Assembly: GCA_026182355.1 (NCBI GenBank) | Contig: JAPFBL010001617.1 | Coordinates: 4,065,001-4,129,000, forward strand | Source of the DNA: Hermatobates lingyangjiaoensis | Taxonomy: Eukaryota > Arthropoda > Insecta > Hemiptera > Hermatobatidae | Length of the DNA: 64,000 bases | Direction: 5' to 3' | In this document: piece after piece, positions 33,201 to 42,479 of the stretch | Layout: each line of letters opens with the position of its first letter | Position numbering within the stretch: the first letter of the stretch is position 1 | Translations under genes and position numbers: made by a program | The notes under the pieces: generated by a model | Databases searched by the model: none | What the model saw: the letters and a program-made list of their open reading frames with translations, nothing else | What the model was told of the DNA's origin: nothing

Positions 33201-35430
33201 TCCTTAGCTGCTTAAGTTCTACCTGTATGTGCTCAGTAATTATCTTAATTAATTTATGTGTTGACCCTATTTCTTCAATGTATAACAAGCAGTCTTCGAA
33301 GTTACGAACATAAGGACTTGATGCATAGACCATACCTAGTACCTACCTAATCACTGTAGGTAGATGTTTATGTACTCTTGCATTTCCACTTTGAAGCTGG
33401 TCACATCTCTATAATAATTTTTCTACCGTAAGTTCCTAATGTTCATTTCGTGATATTTTGTTCATCTAATAGTATAGACTGAAAAACATAACTCAATAAT
33501 AATCGGCTATTATTCATACAATAGTGCTCCGGGTTCAATAAAAATTAATTAATTTGTAGAAATGTAATTTGGGATCGCCTCGAAGTAGGTATACTATTTT
33601 ACAGTACTTCATACTACTACGCCTAATAATGAGAAATTTATCACTGATTAGCAAATACTTCTCGCTAAAAAGGTTAAGTATACAATTATAAGCATTCATT
33701 TAGCATAATAAATTAGTACATATTATAATTATCCTTCGACGTTCCAACCTCCAGTAGCTCTAGCTTCAATAAAGAGAGGATTGATAAGTCAGTAATTATA
33801 TGTCCAGTCAAAGGAATTGGAGGGGAACAGAGGGGGTTTACGAGCCCCAGAGTTGACAAATCAACAATGGCCAAATGTTTATAAAACTAATTCGCTTTAA
33901 TAATTTCAAAATGTAAACATGGATGGATTTTGTTGTAATTGATAATTGCAGGTAAATAATGTCTATTTATTAGACTGAAAGAAGTGTTTGGTCTTCTCCC
34001 AAACCAGGAATATAGCAAGAACTAATTAAGCTTATATTGATTCAATAAAGTTATACTGAAATAAACATTACTGCAATATAAGTATGAGTTGCCATTTAAG
34101 AAAAAGAAATGACTCCAAAATCCCTACTGGAGAGTAGGGATACCCTTATAACCTCTGTGTAAAGGTCAGTCTCTGTAAATGCTGGGGCTCGTAAAATACA
34201 CTCTAGCCATAGGGAGAAAGGCATCACTCAAGTTCCCAGTAATAATAACCCACATAGCACTGGATCTGTCTATTGTAACACAGGGAAACAAATGTTATCC
34301 AGTTCGAGTAGGTTAATGCTTTTTGCTTCCCTAATGATAAGTTTTCCACCCATACTCAAAGCTTATTCAAATTATTCAAGAAAATTAAGTACTACATACA
34401 GGTATTCATCAACTTCTTCACGGACTTGAAGTAGTTAGGCTATTTTATTTATAAATAAATTTCGCTCATAAATGAAAATAAATACCTGTGACGTTCCACA
34501 ACAGCGCAAACAGATAACTCATGCGCATGGAAGTTTGGAAACAGCGCCTATGTATGTGGCAGAATAAGCAAACTCGTTAAAATATCATTGAAGTAATTAA
34601 TAAACTGGTACATCATATTAAATATGTCATAAAAACTTCTAGGACGTTTTTATTATAAATTATATCAGAATATCGAGCATTCCCCTTGTGTTTAAACAAC
34701 ATAATGCTTTTGGAGTAAAAGTTTTATGCCCAAAATGAATGTGCAAATACACTTGTTGATTTCTATATTTAAATTGGTTTTATAAAACAGGGAGTGACTT
34801 TATGTTTATCAGTATTCACTGGAATTGGAGAAAATAAAGGAAAGCACAGTTCTTGAATATTGATGGTACTGCTAATTATAACCTCTAAAACTACTAATTC
34901 TCTAACAAATAATTAAACAGTGCGTAATATAAACAACTGAGTACATGAAACATTTATTCATATTCAATTCCACATTATTATATAAACCACCTTACAAACT
35001 TTCAACATACCCCGAAAAATAGTCAAATTTAGAATATTAGCCTCAAAAACAAATCAAAACATGGATAGTCAGATTAAATTACTAAATAGGCTAACGATCC
35101 ATCTAACAAGGTATGACGGGACATGGTTTTGGCGAACACATTCTCAAAAAAAATTTTTCAGCCCCATATGATCATCTCCTTTATCCTAACATAAACCACC
35201 AGTCATACCAAAAAAAAAAAAGGTAATAAGAATTGAGACCATTCCAGCTAGTATCAAACCATTATTACCAAACAAATAATACCACATGGTCTACATTCAG
35301 GGGTTAACTTATAACATAAATTTAATTACAAATTATAATAGATGTTTCCGATGTTCCCTTATACACTACTAGGAAATAATAATTCTACTCGAATAATTAT
35401 ATTACCTGAGGTTTTACCTTTAGGGGGCAT
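18793..35430 (-). CDS. RpL23A: Ribosomal protein L23A (uL23), complete, six coding exons
   Basis: Component of the large ribosomal subunit near the exit tunnel, where the family binds 26S/28S rRNA. Coding exons, in order: 35430-35406, 32872-32508, 27134-26943, 25957-25830, 19644-19468 and 18877-18793. They total 972 nt, or 323 residues plus stop, with all phases consistent and all introns GT-AG. The N-terminal ~190 residues are an Ala/Lys/Pro/Thr-rich histone-H1-like extension, known from Drosophila L23A. The C-terminal core has [78 protein letters not shown] and the end [14 protein letters not shown]. The start MPPKGK is supported by a strong match to the family. Introns are 2533, 5373, 985, 6185 and 590 bp, long for a ribosomal protein gene, and hold PLE, Tigger and small palindromic repeats. 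Confidence 0.95.
19468..19644 (-). CDS. RpL23A: RpL23A exon 5: uL23 core
   Basis: Acceptor acttttttag ends at 19645, donor GT at 19467-19466. It encodes [38 protein letters not shown] and [15 protein letters not shown], the most conserved part. The first base completes an Arg codon left by exon 4. Confidence 0.95.
19840..20615. repeat. Spaced inverted repeat, PLE-associated family 5
   Basis: The left arm (about 19840-20105) and right arm (about 20340-20615) share in inverted order atcaaaccacaat, gactaagatctttcaaccgt, tcagttgggattt / aaatcccaactga, ccagatttttctacat and gaaagaacaatag. The arms are diverged. The right arm runs into a short TA tract (20612-20622), followed by another partial arm to 20790. 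Confidence 0.6.
20600..20790. repeat. Additional partial family 5 arm
   Basis: aaaaaaagatttcacaataaacacgtgaaatc, then sequence related to 19925-20060 (gtgtaaagtgcaggaaagg, cagcgagagatgtttgggg, aactatccgctag). It abuts the palindrome through atatatataaa. Confidence 0.5.
20810..20950. repeat. Repeat fragment shared with intron 1
   Basis: The block gtacatcatattaaatatgtc with aaaagcaaactc upstream and tgtttttattataa downstream recurs at about 34545-34660. Class unknown. Confidence 0.5.
21005..21129 (-). mobile_element. Probable hAT element end
   Basis: Read on the minus strand, the end is tagtgttgggacgactaatcg, followed by repeated aatcg/cgatt subterminal motifs. This resembles hAT terminal repeats of the tagtgttggg type. 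The other end was not found before the PLE insertion. Confidence 0.4.
21216..21245. repeat. (TA)n tract at left end of PLE palindrome
   Basis: About 15 TA units directly abutting the 3' end of the minus-strand PLE copy (actgataaaacg...). Confidence 0.9.
21853..22817 (-). CDS. PLE protein fragment: end of reverse transcriptase, Cys/His linker, GIY-YIG endonuclease (family 1, left copy)
   Basis: A continuous frame of about 321 codons runs from the junction at about 22815 to the stop at 21853. It lacks its start, being 5'-truncated at the arm junction. In order: the end of the RT palm/thumb ([47 protein letters not shown]), a linker with a Cys cluster ([12 protein letters not shown]...H) and the GIY-YIG nuclease ([28 protein letters not shown] with the catalytic Arg, and SEEAHIW with the Glu). 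It ends ...PGLNLKR, as other PLE copies here do. Known role: target cleavage and reverse transcription. The RT catalytic YADD region is absent, so this copy cannot be active. Confidence 0.88.
22905..23438 (+). CDS. PLE GIY-YIG endonuclease fragment (family 1, right copy)
   Basis: The frame opens into the right arm at about 22818 and continues to the stop at 23436-23438. It contains the Cys linker ([12 protein letters not shown]), [35 protein letters not shown] and the PGLNLKR end. It differs from the left copy at the GDKYVTL segment and is truncated earlier: the RT end is missing. Confidence 0.85.
   Translation: MSTIFPSQPRLSYRRSPNLGNLFSHRDLTSRRVNHPSVGAKSCERRGCLTCPLLNPLSHFTPSSHNQSFPVAKDCSCTSKNCVYKLDCTRCDAFYVGLSSNKLSLRMNGHRASVNNNPNLPVAIHAKSHGLSFNDCFSVQILRQIPPGDKYVTLRASEEAHIWLLGARSAPGLNLKR
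24003..24018. repeat. (TA)n tract shared by two palindromes
   Basis: Eight TA units joining the right end of the 21245-24001 palindrome to the left end of the 24019-24340 palindrome. Confidence 0.85.
24019..24358. mobile_element. Short PLE 3'-end palindrome (family 1)
   Basis: The arms (about 24019-24160 and 24165-24310) are inverted copies of only the last ~150 bp of family 1: gactcaaattttc-ggtaatccgtct on the left, agacggattacccgaaaatttgagtc on the right. The right copy keeps the full end ccagtttggatcgtgtttcg and runs into atatatataataatt. No coding part is left. Same outward orientation as the larger palindrome. Confidence 0.8.
24360..25050 (-). mobile_element. Penelope-like element fragment (family 2), 5'-truncated
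   Basis: Minus-strand PLE: coding part 25045-24650, then a 3' part with the hairpin CTGATGA-CGAC-GATG-GTCG-AAATATAG at about 24415-24440 and a 3' end near the short AT tract at 24345-24358. 5' truncation lies near 25050. Confidence 0.8.
24605..25045 (-). pseudogene. PLE GIY-YIG endonuclease fragment (family 2)
   Basis: From a Cys-linker remnant (RGCQTC at about 25030) the frame reads [49 protein letters not shown] and TLRASEEAY. The expected WLLGARS block is then missing: a deletion and frameshift follow, and the normal end SSPGLNLNR with stop is read in another frame at about 24670-24645. One zinc-ligand Cys of the CTRC motif is kept (STQC). Confidence 0.8.
25340..25495 (+). repeat. Family 5 arm with short TA tract
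   Basis: attgtggtttgaacattga, a TA tract (25371-25382), then gactctgacgaagagcgctt, gttacggttgaaagagctta and attgtggtttgaacgttga. Gives CTGACGA, a CGC/ACGGTT stem and GAAA in the + orientation, with a TA-rich run at the 3' side. Confidence 0.6.
25830..25957 (-). CDS. RpL23A: RpL23A exon 4: start of the conserved core
   Basis: Acceptor ttgacaacag ends at 25958, donor GT at 25829. It encodes [33 protein letters not shown] and LRKAVPRRN plus two bases. This is the RTS-FRRPKT and PKY-RK motif region of L23A. Confidence 0.93.
26943..27134 (-). CDS. RpL23A: RpL23A exon 3
   Basis: Acceptor ttttacag ends at 27135, donor GT at 26942. 64 in-frame codons from [14 protein letters not shown] to [11 protein letters not shown], the basic link between the extension and the core. 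Phase 0 on both sides. Confidence 0.9.
27795..29311 (+). repeat. Possible interspersed repeat, ends resembling a common arthropod element
   Basis: Begins ctgatctacccggctttacatggg and ends acagacatacattcatttttatata. These two end types frame a dispersed element that I recall from many arthropod genomes, though I cannot name the class with certainty. The interior shows no coding frame. The link between both ends over 1.5 kb is an inference. Confidence 0.3.
30126..30337 (+). pseudogene. Tigger transposase N-terminal CENP-B-type helix-turn-helix
   Basis: The frame from 29951 becomes recognisable at about 30150: [56 protein letters not shown]. This is the psq/CENP-B-N DNA-binding domain of Tigger-type transposases. 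It ends where the repeated segment intrudes and a stop follows. Confidence 0.8.
30343..30456. repeat. Direct repeat of 29911-30024 inside the transposase
   Basis: tccgttcgatttgtttatat through gtggaacaaaaagtgattc is near-identical in both places, at a fixed offset of 432 bp. The second copy sits exactly between the two transposase domains and interrupts the coding sequence. Confidence 0.85.
30476..31255 (+). pseudogene. Tigger transposase, second DNA-binding and DDE catalytic domain
   Basis: 259 codons. Residues 1-75 fit the CENP-B-type second helix-turn-helix ([20 protein letters not shown]). The DDE_1 core follows: [11 protein letters not shown] (first Asp), [23 protein letters not shown] (second Asp), [20 protein letters not shown] (third Asp). 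All three acidic positions are kept. The frame is cut by a stop just after LDQGII, where the family continues. It is disconnected from its N-terminal domain, so it is not functional as one protein. Confidence 0.85.
31520..31570 (-). repeat. Terminal fragment of repeat family A
   Basis: tttttcacaatcactatact-type end with a following ttatagtaaagta, as at 42690 and, inverted, at 38403 and 7793. Confidence 0.45.
32108..32290. repeat. Perfect-type palindrome of PLE-associated family 5
   Basis: Arms 32145-32189 and 32197-32252 are inverted copies around ...aaaacccagtgtttagttgggtttt.... Left: gatctttcaaccgtaacaag; right: cttgttacagttgaaagatc. Outer parts are gatttcacataaacacgtg on the left and ttgtggttcatcattgatt on the right, the latter ending in tatatatata (32291-32300). 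Lies in RpL23A intron 2, 0.2 kb from exon 2. Confidence 0.75.
32508..32872 (-). CDS. RpL23A: RpL23A exon 2: histone-H1-like extension
   Basis: Acceptor tatttaag ends at 32873, donor GT at 32507-32506. It reads [14 protein letters not shown], then Ala/Pro/Lys/Thr-rich repeats (KTPAPAP twice, [28 protein letters not shown]) and ends in phase 0 at ATK. A plus-strand frame over the same bases is a shadow of this low-complexity exon. Confidence 0.9.
32873..35405. other. RpL23A intron 1 (2.5 kb)
   Basis: Apart from the repeat fragment at about 34545-34660 shared with intron 4, nothing recognised. Not resolved further. Confidence 0.5.
35406..35430 (-). CDS. RpL23A: RpL23A exon 1 (start codon)
   Basis: ATG at 35430-35428 in tcaaaATG context, encoding MPPKGKTS plus one base, then a GTAAT donor. 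MPPK is the usual start of insect L23A. Phase 1 out matches exon 2. Confidence 0.88.
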
Positions 35431-35469
35431 TTTGAAAAACTCACTACTCTCTAATCGAATACTAATGAA

Positions 35470-35485
35470 ACCCTAGAGAGGTATG
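35470..35485 (-). promoter_or_regulatory. Possible TOP-like pyrimidine start of RpL23A mRNA
   Basis: The minus strand has ACCTCTCTAGGG about 45 bases before the ATG. Ribosomal protein mRNAs usually start at a C within a pyrimidine tract. Distance and composition fit, but the tract is short and no transcript evidence is available. Confidence 0.25.
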
Positions 35486-36474
35486 AACAATGTTGGTTAG
35501 GCTACAGTCACTACAGGTTAGGTAAAAACCTCGTGACCATAATAAAAATACTAACTCTGCATATCCATAATAAAAAAATTATCATAGTCGTAATTGTTAT
35601 GACCACTGATTATTATAAAATGAAGTTATTCGGAGAAAAAATGTAATTTTTTTAAGTTATAGGTAATAATGTATAATATAACTTCATCAGCTGTTTTGAA
35701 TTAACCTCTAATTTCAAACTTAATTGTTTTTATTATTGTTATTAAATACATTTTTATTATTACACGTGGTTTTTAATTCTACAGGATTTTGGCTGGTATT
35801 CATTTTAAGGTAAGGATACCTAGTTGTAATTGTTACAGTGTTTTTTTTTTAATTTTTTACTGTGCTTTGAGAAAATTATTTTTTATCCTTACAAGAAAAA
35901 TACATACATAATTAACTTATAAAGTTTATATTTAATGCGGTGCCAATAGGTTTTCCCACTATTCTCTCTTGATGATAACCTTCACAATAGATAGCAGAAA
36001 TCCTTTTAAGTAATCCTGATTATAATAATGATAATGTTACCAATAGTTAAGCAATATTAATAATTGGCTATTTGTGAAGTAACTGGGCAATTAAGGAACC
36101 AATAAAAACACTCATTAAATGAAGTCACGGTTCAAATTAGGTTACCTCTAACAGAATTCATAACTTTTACATATGGAAATATTTGTTCTAATTAATATCG
36201 TCCAATAACTGCTGTATTATAGCATTTAAGTGATGACTTCACTTATATGAGTTAAACTGTATAGAGATAAAAGCTCGATTTGATTTTAAAACAATCTGTC
36301 ACAGCTATTTTATCTTCAGTTTATAACAAATTAAGTTTAAAGTACGTTTTTATTAATTATTTTACATATAATCGAAAATAAATCCTTATACAGAATGTAA
36401 GGCTTGTAAAAATTTCATAGCTGATGGAATTAGTTTAAACGAAAGTAAACACATTTAATCAAACAGTTTTACTT
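35486..36474. other. Intergenic between RpL23A and the unknown minus-strand frame
   Basis: About 1 kb of AT-rich sequence. It should hold the RpL23A promoter, but no specific element is clear. Confidence 0.4.
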
Positions 36475-37254
36475 TTAAGTCTGCATTTTATCAAATTTCT
36501 TTTTCATAACTGTTGGCAGTATGTTCCAGCTATCGTCCAGACATAGTTCGAAATTGCCTTTCAATAAGTTTTGAATTACTTGTGTTACATCTTCATAATA
36601 GTCTTCTGTAGTAATAGTTTCTCCCATACAATCATCGCAAGAAATTTCATCATCATACTCTTGTATGTTTGGATCTACTGTTGAGGAAACGAAGGAAATA
36701 TTTATTCTCAGTTTAGGCTTAACCTTTTTTTTCCTTTTCGTAGGGCAAGGTTTTGGTGGTTTGACTGTGTTAGTTGGGCAACAGGTAGTTTTGCAAAATT
36801 TTTTTAGTAGCCATCGAATTAACTTCATCCTTTGTTTTTTTTCTTTTGGAACTGTGGACTCATATGAACAAGTTGGTTCTTTTAATTTAAAATACCGTTC
36901 CAATGAAACAACTGCTTTAGAACTTTTTGGCAATGTAGTATGTTTTTCTTGAAAGCGCAGTACTTTGTCTCCGTGATTTTTTAATCTATTTAGTGAAAAG
37001 GTACCAGTATCTCCCAGGCATTCATTTTCGTAATGCTTTGTGAAAGACTTCTTTAACTGTTTTACCTCCTTATGGTGATATCTTCCATGATGTTTGTCAT
37101 GAGGTTTTCGAGTTTTATAAATACTGTTCAAGTTTGATTTCCCATCAAAATCATTAATCATTCTTCTCCGGAACTCTGTCGAATTTCGCATTAATTTACC
37201 AGGACATTTCGCATAAATGTCACAGAAGTATGTAAAAAGAAGTAAGTAGACCAT
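36475..37254 (-). CDS. Unrecognised 259-residue protein
   Basis: I do not recognise this protein. The first 15 residues (MVYLLLFTYFCDIYA) are hydrophobic and could be a short signal peptide. Next come a basic, His-rich segment (HDKHHGRYHHKEVKQLKK), a Lys-rich middle with CKTTCCP and KPPKPCPTKRKKK, and an acidic C-terminal part with CDDC and EDYYED. No domain, repeat or transposon motif is seen. The frame is long for this base composition and has no partner copy in the window. A candidate acceptor (aaaaatag ending at 37262) lies just upstream. The adjacent open stretch 37334-37525 could be an earlier exon, but its phase does not fit a simple join to this frame. Confidence 0.45.
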   Translation of the reverse strand: MVYLLLFTYFCDIYAKCPGKLMRNSTEFRRRMINDFDGKSNLNSIYKTRKPHDKHHGRYHHKEVKQLKKSFTKHYENECLGDTGTFSLNRLKNHGDKVLRFQEKHTTLPKSSKAVVSLERYFKLKEPTCSYESTVPKEKKQRMKLIRWLLKKFCKTTCCPTNTVKPPKPCPTKRKKKVKPKLRINISFVSSTVDPNIQEYDDEISCDDCMGETITTEDYYEDVTQVIQNLLKGNFELCLDDSWNILPTVMKKKFDKMQT

Positions 37255-37333
37255 AAAGGTCCTATTTTTGAAAATCTTTTTGAAGTTACTTTACATTGCT
37301 TTGTCATGAAATAAAATTAACTGTTAGTTCTTA

Positions 37334-37525
37334 CCTAATTTGGAGGTAGATTGAACATTGTGTTTGTCTTTCATTATGATAGTACGTCGGTATTCCTGAT
37401 GGGTTCTTTCCTTTAGGAAATAGTTTAGCAAAAACAAACATAGACTTGTTTTTTCACCTGTTAGTGTCACTTTGCCACATTCAAAACAGTTTCCAAATGT
37501 TACAATTTTACCTTCTAAAATTCTA
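37334..37525 (-). CDS. Possible upstream exon of the unknown gene
   Basis: Minus strand: acceptor cttttttttttag and donor TTAG|GTAAGA (37334/37333). The only frame open throughout reads ILEGKIVTFGNCFECGK, TSLCLFLLNYFLKERTHQE, RTIIMKDKHNV, with a CFEC pair. It leaves one base over, which does not match the ATG frame of 36475-37254 (two bases needed). So one boundary may be wrong, or this is unrelated. Confidence 0.3.
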
Positions 37526-38402
37526 AAAAAAAAGTATTATTAATTTTATACATGTAGAGAATGTAATTTTTTTCTAACTGAACTTTTTTTTTAGTAAAAT
37601 TAGTGTGGCTGTATCACATAGTTAGTGGATTTAACCGATTTGTACATATCCAGAAGAGAAGAGCATCCAAAAGTTACCTCAAACTTATTCAGATATTTGT
37701 AGAATCAATGCAGTGTTATCTGAGATTTAGCCAGTTGTACAAGTTGTTTTTCAGTGACTGATTTATTTTAGTGTACTATTCTGTGAAAGTACATCATCTA
37801 CAATTTGTAGTTTATTTGAATTTGATATTTTTATTCACTTAACTGAGTAAAACTCAATTCAGTTAATTAAAAAAATGTAAATTATTTTTAATTTAAAATA
37901 TTTCATTTATTTCTTTCCAAAAACTAAAGAATATTTTGCATGATTTTTATTGTATGTATTCTCCTGCTAGCATTAAATAAAAAAGAAATCTGGTCTCACA
38001 AATACCTTGAAATGCGTAAATTATATTTTTTATTATTAGATTTATAAGTTATCTACTCCAGTTAGTTGCCCTATCCTGTCTTCTTCAGTCTCTTTTTTTT
38101 AAAGCCTTAGCCTTTGTGTGCTTTCTAACCATAGGCTAATTTGTTAATGTTGTATGGTTTTACAATATAAAAATTAGTACATTAATATTTGCTTTGAGAT
38201 AACGAGGAAATGATAAACTTATTTCAAAAGGAAATTTAGTTTTAAAACATTAGTTAATCTCCTGAATTAACTCAGGACATGCAGTATTCTTTAATAATGG
38301 ATTTCCCCCCCTTAAAATTGAAATATTTGTACATTATAAGAATTCTGATATAGAAATAATCAGATTAATATATCAAGGAGAGAATACTGTCTTCTTTACA
38401 TT
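37526..38402. other. No feature recognised
   Basis: AT-rich, with stops in all frames at short spacing. Confidence 0.4.
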
Positions 38403-39105
38403 TTTACTTTACTATAAGTAAAGTATAGTGATGGTGAAAAAATTCGATCTCGAGATTTTGACAGAATTACATATTTTGAGTTCTCAGAAGTCGTTTTATG
38501 AAGTTTTTTCGATGATGTCTCTGTGTGTGGGTGGGTGAGTGGTTAGCATTGCTTGTTACCACGCTACGGTCCAAAATCTTTGATGGATCAAGTTGATATT
38601 TTACACAAAAATGGGCCTCATAGGGTAGAAGATCCCTATGGAAGAATTATGCATGACGGGAAAGTAATTTTTTTTGCCAAAAACCGTTTTTTAAAAATTT
38701 TTTTCTCCTAAACTGATAACCCTTTGGTTTTGAAATTTTTGCATTATCTTTGAAGTTACAAATAGAACAAACGAAAAATATATTCAGAATGTTAAAACAA
38801 CGGGAAATATTTTTTTTTTCAATAAAATGTAAAAATGTTGACTTATCTCAAAGCTTGTGAGAGCGATAAAAGCCATACCGTTTGACGGATCAAAATGAAA
38901 CTATGCCAAAAAATAGAACATTATATGGAAAATGATTTGAGATATTTTTTTTCAAAATTACATTCACCAAAGGAAAAAAATCATGAAGTTTCAATTACGG
39001 GAAAGAGCAATAACGCTATAAAAACTGTTTGTTTATCCTAGACTAAGAGATCACCTGCTATACTAGTCGAATTTTTGATATTTTTTTTACAATGTTTACA
39101 ATGAC
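38403..39105 (+). repeat. Repeat family A, best-preserved copy
   Basis: Starts tttactataagtaaagtatag and continues to the tatactagtcgaatttttgat end. It is the reverse complement of 10756-11700 over most of its length, apart from the (CA)n there. No coding frame is seen. Its palindromic start suggests a terminal structure, but a target duplication could not be fixed. Confidence 0.65.
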
Positions 39106-39169
39106 TTAAAATTTTTTGAGCGAATCCACTGAGATAAAATTGATATTTATAAAGGAACAATTTAAATAA

Positions 39170-39960
39170 TTTATTGACTTATACGAGATGTAAGAGGAAT
39201 AATATTGTTACATGTAAAAAAATCACCGCCAATAAACATAAATAAATTACCTTTGTCTTCCATGGCATGATGGATTTGTATCATAAAATGCTTTAATAAA
39301 TCTATATATTGCACTCTTGAGCAAAACTTAATATCAGTTACAATTACATTATAATTGTGAATGTAGTACCTTTCCATGATATTGAAATGTAACGAATGGA
39401 CTCTTTCCTCAAGAAAGAGGACTTATGTTTCTTGAGAAATATCCAGTTTTTTTTTTTACAATTCTAGTCTAATAGTTCATATTTATTATTTTCAAAAATT
39501 AGAAGCTCCCAGCTATAAAATATTTAAATTATATTGAATAGCTGGTTTTGACTTCGATTTGAGTATGTAAACTGGCTAATTACTAATATATTTTTTCTCA
39601 ATATACATTCATAGCAAACTTATAACAGAGTACAGAAGGCAGGAAAAGGATAACACTCACTCAGAAAAAATTCGTATTTATGATATTTGACAAAGGGGAA
39701 GGAAAATGATCTTATTAAATACTAAGAAGACATAAACTTCCCTGTATAATAATTCTATAAAAGACCAAAAATGTAAAGGATAATTAAAAATTGAAATCTT
39801 TCGTTTAGAGATTAATAAATGTAATTATCGTACATCTTTAATTATAAATCATCTTAAAACAACATTTTTTCTTCAATGTTTATGATGTTTTTCAGGGAAA
39901 ATAAGGGTATTTTCCTGTTTTAAATTTGAAAATTTTACTTTAATATTCAATGTAGAAGGA
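39170..39960. repeat. Duplicated segment D, copy 1 (empty site)
   Basis: Shares with 45190-46400 the order acttaatatcagttacaatt, catgatattgaaatgtaac, gactctttcctcaagaaagag, gtatgtaaactggctaatta, atacattcatagc, acttataacagagt and aaggaaaatgat. At 39608-39620 the sequence attcatagcaaacttataac is uninterrupted, whereas the other copy has a 600-bp insert here. Confidence 0.75.
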
Positions 39961-41330
39961 TGTCAAGTAAACGATGTAAGAAATCCACTGGCTATTTGAA
40001 CAAAAGCCATGTTCTCTTGTAGGAGAATATTTCGTATCAAATACACAAATACACTTTGGTTTTTCAAAAATGTTATTACTGCTGTAGTTATACCAATGAA
40101 ATTATTTGCATCAGCTGTGTGATATACAAAAATAAGCTTATATATTGATATGTCCTTCAGTCACTATCTGTACTACCTCAGGAATGATGTAAGATCAGTG
40201 AACAATGAACAGTACATAATTCTCACACATGTTGAACAAAGCGAATCAACAATTTGAGGGAAAACACACAATTCTTTTTCTACATAAATTTGTCTCTTTA
40301 ATTATAGAATGAAGTTAGTGGGAAAAAACTGTTAATCAGAAATGAGGATAAATTTGTTGCTGATTTCTATTTGAATATTTATATATAGTATTAATGTTTG
40401 TGTCTGAATGGTTTCCAAGATTTGGAGCTTGTATGTAGTTATTCCTCGTTATTATTTTTTTATTTGCCTCTAGTCTTTCTCGGGATAATTTGTTATTACG
40501 TTCTTGTTCCATATTATCTTTCAGTTTTCCACACAGGAGCCACTGCTTCTCCTGACGACGTCAAGGATCAAAATTAGAAATGGATTACGTAGTGATGGAG
40601 TTGAAAGAATTCTAATAACATAATAAAGAAGTGAATCAATTTATTTGATTGTTAACAGTGACCTACGAAAGAGGGATGAATACATAAAGCACACATTTCA
40701 CTCTAATAGTTATTAGCACTTGACAATTTATGTATTTAACAGTTAAAGCGTATATTATATATGTTATAAAATATGCCAGGATAAATATTTTTTTTGCATT
40801 GTACAAAATCTTAATGTCAATATTTTTTTCAAAGTAAGCATACAGTAAAAAAATTTAAACTCCTTGAGATGGTTGTTGTAACTTTCTTTATTTCGGTTAA
40901 AATAATTCGCATGAATAATTTACCCTATTAGTGGTTTAGTGCGGTTCTGGTTATAAAAGTTTATAATGAATTGTTCTGACTGAATTATTTTAATGTTCTT
41001 GGAAGTGTTTTTGGGCAGCCTATTTGATTATTTTGTATACGTACGTCAAAAGCAAGAATGAGTATGCAAAAATATAGTGGTATTGTTCTGAGGACCAGAT
41101 GTTTGCAGTTCATGAACATTAAAAGTCTATTATCTTGCAACGCAAATTCTAACTGATGCTAACATTCTTTGTATGATATTCATTATAGCTTGATAAGTGT
41201 AGTTAAGAAAACAAATTCGGAATAGATATTTTGCCTATATTTCTAAATCTTTGTATGTTCGTATTTTTGATAGTTCTAGGTCAGTTATTTCCTCTTGAGA
41301 AAGGTATAACGACCGTTTGAGTTGGATTTA
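39961..41330. other. Diverged repeat sequence, no gene
   Basis: 40060-40220 is related to 46400-46600 (gtgatatacaaaaataag, actacctcaggaatga), which extends segment D. From about 40240 nothing is recognised. Confidence 0.4.
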
Positions 41331-41550
41331 TATCAAAACCTTTTTCCTACAGTCAACAATTTGAGGAGGATGCTGTATAATCTGAAAGGCAGTACCATAA
41401 AGTATTCCTCTTTTTCTAACAACAAAGTCATCTGCATATCCTTGTGCATCATAATCATCATTATCTTTAGTATCCAGTTGGTCATCCACAACTGACCACA
41501 CAATAGGAGCGATAGGACACCTTCCTGAGGACAGTTTTTAGTATTTACAA
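41330..41550 (-). pseudogene. LINE reverse transcriptase fragment (R1/Jockey-like)
   Basis: The minus strand reads NCPQEGVLSPIAP, then DAQGYADDFVVRKRG, the palm of a non-LTR reverse transcriptase with the YADD box (about 41430-41465). Only about 70 codons are recognisable. A related, more decayed copy is at 50134-50340. Confidence 0.65.
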
Positions 41551-41899
41551 CTTAAATTGTTAATACACAAATTACAAATTATTAAAATGATTTACGCAAA
41601 TTATTCTTCTATAAGATACTGTAATCTATTCTATAGTTTGTTGATTACTTCCCTATATATTAATACTAATTTATCTATTTGTAGGCGTGTATAATGAGTC
41701 CTTTATATCCAATAAAGAAGCCAAAGTTATTCCTTTACGACTTCAAAATTTTTCTATTTTGTCAAACGAAATGTTTGGGACAGATTCTGTCTATTTGCTA
41801 TTGTGATACGGTACATTATCCCTTATGAAGATTTATATTTGCGTAAAATTCTCATATTACTATAGGTAGAGTATTTGCCATTTTTAATGTGATATTACT

Positions 41900-42260
41900 C
41901 CTTCTATATTGTAATGGTATGAAATATTGATAGTAGAATAATACCTGATACAATATTTTCTGTTTGTTCAATTACCGGGCATGTGGAGTGAGAATAGTGG
42001 ACGTATTATCATAAAAAAACGAAAAAGTTACTTTCCCGTATTCTAATATTATCCAAAACATTGAAAGAACTAAGAACTGTATATCTCATAATTATTTATT
42101 GTAAAGGTTTATGCTCGTAGATTGCAATATTGCAATACAATTGCTAGACAACCATCCTTCGCTTTATACTGGCAACGAACATAAATTATGTGACTGTTGG
42201 GCGTTTCTTTTTATAGTTTCATGAATTTTATTGTCCATACATATCATGTTAACTGTTCGA
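41900..42260. repeat. Repeat fragment related to 49280-49560
   Basis: gacaaccatccttcgct, cataaattatgtgactgtt and tattttattgt-like blocks match gacaaccgtccttcacc and cataaattgtgtggttgtt at 49440-49520. Old duplicates; class not determined. Confidence 0.4.
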
Positions 42261-42479
42261 AATATCTTTAGATATCTACTATTAAACCTTAAAAAATTAA
42301 TTATCATAGACTGGATTTTTTGGAAAATTTGTTAGGTCAGTGTAAACAAATACTGCCAGTAGAGCAGGCATTATTTCAAGTTGAGTTTTGTGATTTATTG
42401 AAATATCTTAAAAAAAATTTTAAATTACTAATTTTTAGTTGATTTTTTGGACAAAATTTCGTTTTTCTATAGTTGGTCA

